33,159 bases of DNA from positions 1 through 33,159 of the forward strand of contig CALZOH010000002.1 in assembly GCA_945827465.1 (NCBI GenBank). Direction: 5' to 3'. Every line of letters begins with the position of its first letter. Position 1 is the stretch's first letter. This document shows positions 32,452 to 33,159 of this stretch, piece after piece. A model generated the notes under the pieces. It did not search any database, was not told the origin of the DNA, and was given only the letters and a program-made list of their open reading frames with translations. The position numbers and the translations under genes were made by a program. This stretch comes from an uncultured Prevotellaceae bacterium (GTDB lineage Bacteria > Bacteroidota > Bacteroidia > Bacteroidales > Bacteroidaceae).

Positions 32452-32820
32452 TTACTTCAGGAAGGCGAAGTAGACGGCTGCCACCAGGCAGAGAAACGAG
32501 ACAAGATGATTCCAATGCAGGCTTTCTCCCTTAAACAGCAGCGTGGAGAAGCCGATAAATACGATGAGCGTAATGACTTCTTGCACCACCTTGAGTTGCA
32601 TCAATGTGAACGGACCTCCGTTGCCTTGAAATCCGATGCGGTTGGCCGGTATTTGGAAACTGTATTCAGCCAGGGCAATGCTCCATGAGAACAGGATGAC
32701 GGCATATAGCGGCCAGTTGGTGCTGATTTTCATCTCCTGCAATTTGAGATGTCCGTACCAAGCGAAGGTCATGAATACGTTCGATACGATGAGCAAAAGT
32801 ATGGTTTGTAGAGCTTTCAT
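32452..32820 (-). CDS. DUF486 / DMT-like small membrane protein
   Basis: A 122-aa inner-membrane protein with four hydrophobic helices (about 4-20, 38-54, 75-95 and 104-120). WYGHLK near the first helix and SWSIALAEYSFQIPANRIG are characteristic of DUF486, a family related to small drug/metabolite transporters. The transported substrate is unknown. It heads a two-gene unit with the PspC protein, and its promoter element is 25 bases upstream. Confidence 0.88.
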   Translation of the reverse strand: MKALQTILLLIVSNVFMTFAWYGHLKLQEMKISTNWPLYAVILFSWSIALAEYSFQIPANRIGFQGNGGPFTLMQLKVVQEVITLIVFIGFSTLLFKGESLHWNHLVSFLCLVAAVYFAFLK

Positions 32821-32845
32821 CTTTTATGAATGAATTTTGCGGCTG

Positions 32846-32853
32846 CAAAATTA
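32846..32853 (-). promoter_or_regulatory. Promoter -7 element for the DUF486-PspC unit
   Basis: TAATTTTG on the minus strand (TAnnTTTG), 25 bases before the ATG at 32820. Confidence 0.6.
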
Positions 32854-32907
32854 TGTGATTAATATTGAAAAGAGATACTTTTCATGGAAATAATATAAAT
32901 ACTATTA

Positions 32908-32947
32908 GTTCGCGCGCATCAAGATATACATCCTGATGCGCGCGAAC
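32908..32947 (-). terminator. Terminator of the truncated outer-membrane barrel gene
   Basis: GTTCGCGCGCATCA / TGATGCGCGCGAAC, perfect 14-bp arms with a 12-base loop, 18 bases past the stop of the gene entering from the right edge. Confidence 0.85.
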
Positions 32948-32965
32948 ATGAGATAAGACCTATGC

Positions 32966-33159
32966 TTATTGATTCTTTTTCTTGGGTTGTTTGTTGAGTC
33001 GGTAAATGACGTGGAGCATGGCGTAGCGGGGCACCACGTTATAGCGCGTCTCGGTGCGGCCTTGAGCGTTGACCGTGCGGTTCACGTTCGAGAGGTTGCC
33101 CAAGAGGTCGAAACCGTCGATGAAGCAGGTGAGGCTGCCGCCGAGGAAGGTGCGGCTTA
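32966..33159 (-). CDS. C-terminal fragment of an outer-membrane beta-barrel protein (cut by window edge)
   Basis: The last 63 or so codons of a minus-strand gene continuing beyond the window. The translation contains DGFDLLGNLSNVNRTVNAQG, then GRTETRYNVVPRYAMLHVIY, and ends RLNKQPKKKNQ. This aligns residue by residue with the C-terminus of the barrel protein ending at 7617 (DGFDIFGNLSNIFQVLNSQG, GRTETWHNSLPRYFMIHIFY, RFNKQPKKKK). It is therefore a paralogue of the same OMP_b-brl family. It is GC-rich in contrast to its AT-rich counterpart, and so not a recent duplicate. The N-terminal domains cannot be seen. Confidence 0.85.
   Translation of the reverse strand, partial: SRTFLGGSLTCFIDGFDLLGNLSNVNRTVNAQGRTETRYNVVPRYAMLHVIYRLNKQPKKKNQ

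Overview
The window is chromosomal DNA from a Bacteroidota bacterium, most likely order Bacteroidales and close to Prevotella or Bacteroides. Support comes from the TAnnTTTG promoter elements before many genes, the weak or absent Shine-Dalgarno sequences, the Bacteroidetes-type LepB with a long insertion, DUF2851, DUF4294, WbqC, OMP_b-brl outer-membrane barrels, a serine-type S1 sulfatase and a type IX secretion-like C-terminal domain. The exact genus cannot be fixed from the sequence.

Left part (1-11.6 kb, AT-rich). A translationally coupled minus-strand unit (DUF2851, acyl-CoA thioesterase, dprA) diverges from a plus-strand unit (dapB, lepB, and a second LepB-like gene that has lost its catalytic Ser and Lys). 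Across a bidirectional terminator lie an iron alcohol dehydrogenase and a pair made of a DUF2807 beta-helical lipoprotein and an outer-membrane beta-barrel protein.

Centre (11.6-12.5 kb). A gene-poor stretch carries about a dozen DnaA-box-like 9-mers (TTTTCCACW, TTATCAACN, TTATCCACT). On the plus strand, base composition changes from C>G on the left to G>C on the right across this stretch. Together these make it a strong candidate for the chromosomal replication origin, and this is the main finding.

Right of the origin (12.5-20.5 kb). A small putative secreted protein is followed by a sugar operon: an MFS sugar porter, an N-acylglucosamine 2-epimerase family enzyme and a 712-aa lipoprotein that looks like an unassigned alpha-helical-barrel glycosidase. 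A SpoU RNA methyltransferase lies divergent from a secreted GH27 alpha-galactosidase, and then comes wbqC. GC content rises sharply from about 18.2 kb onward.

Far right (20.6-33.2 kb, GC-richer). This holds a membrane pyrophosphatase with a strong terminator, a 41-bp palindrome-containing tandem repeat, and a minus-strand unit of DUF4294, a CotH/ricin/T9SS protein and an S1 sulfatase. These are followed by a secreted endonuclease/exonuclease/phosphatase protein, an M3 dipeptidyl carboxypeptidase lipoprotein with an upstream SGNH hydrolase, a DUF486-PspC pair and, cut by the window edge, the C-terminus of a paralogue of the outer-membrane barrel near 8-10 kb. The surface and secreted enzymes suggest a host- or plant-glycan user; housekeeping genes flank the putative origin.
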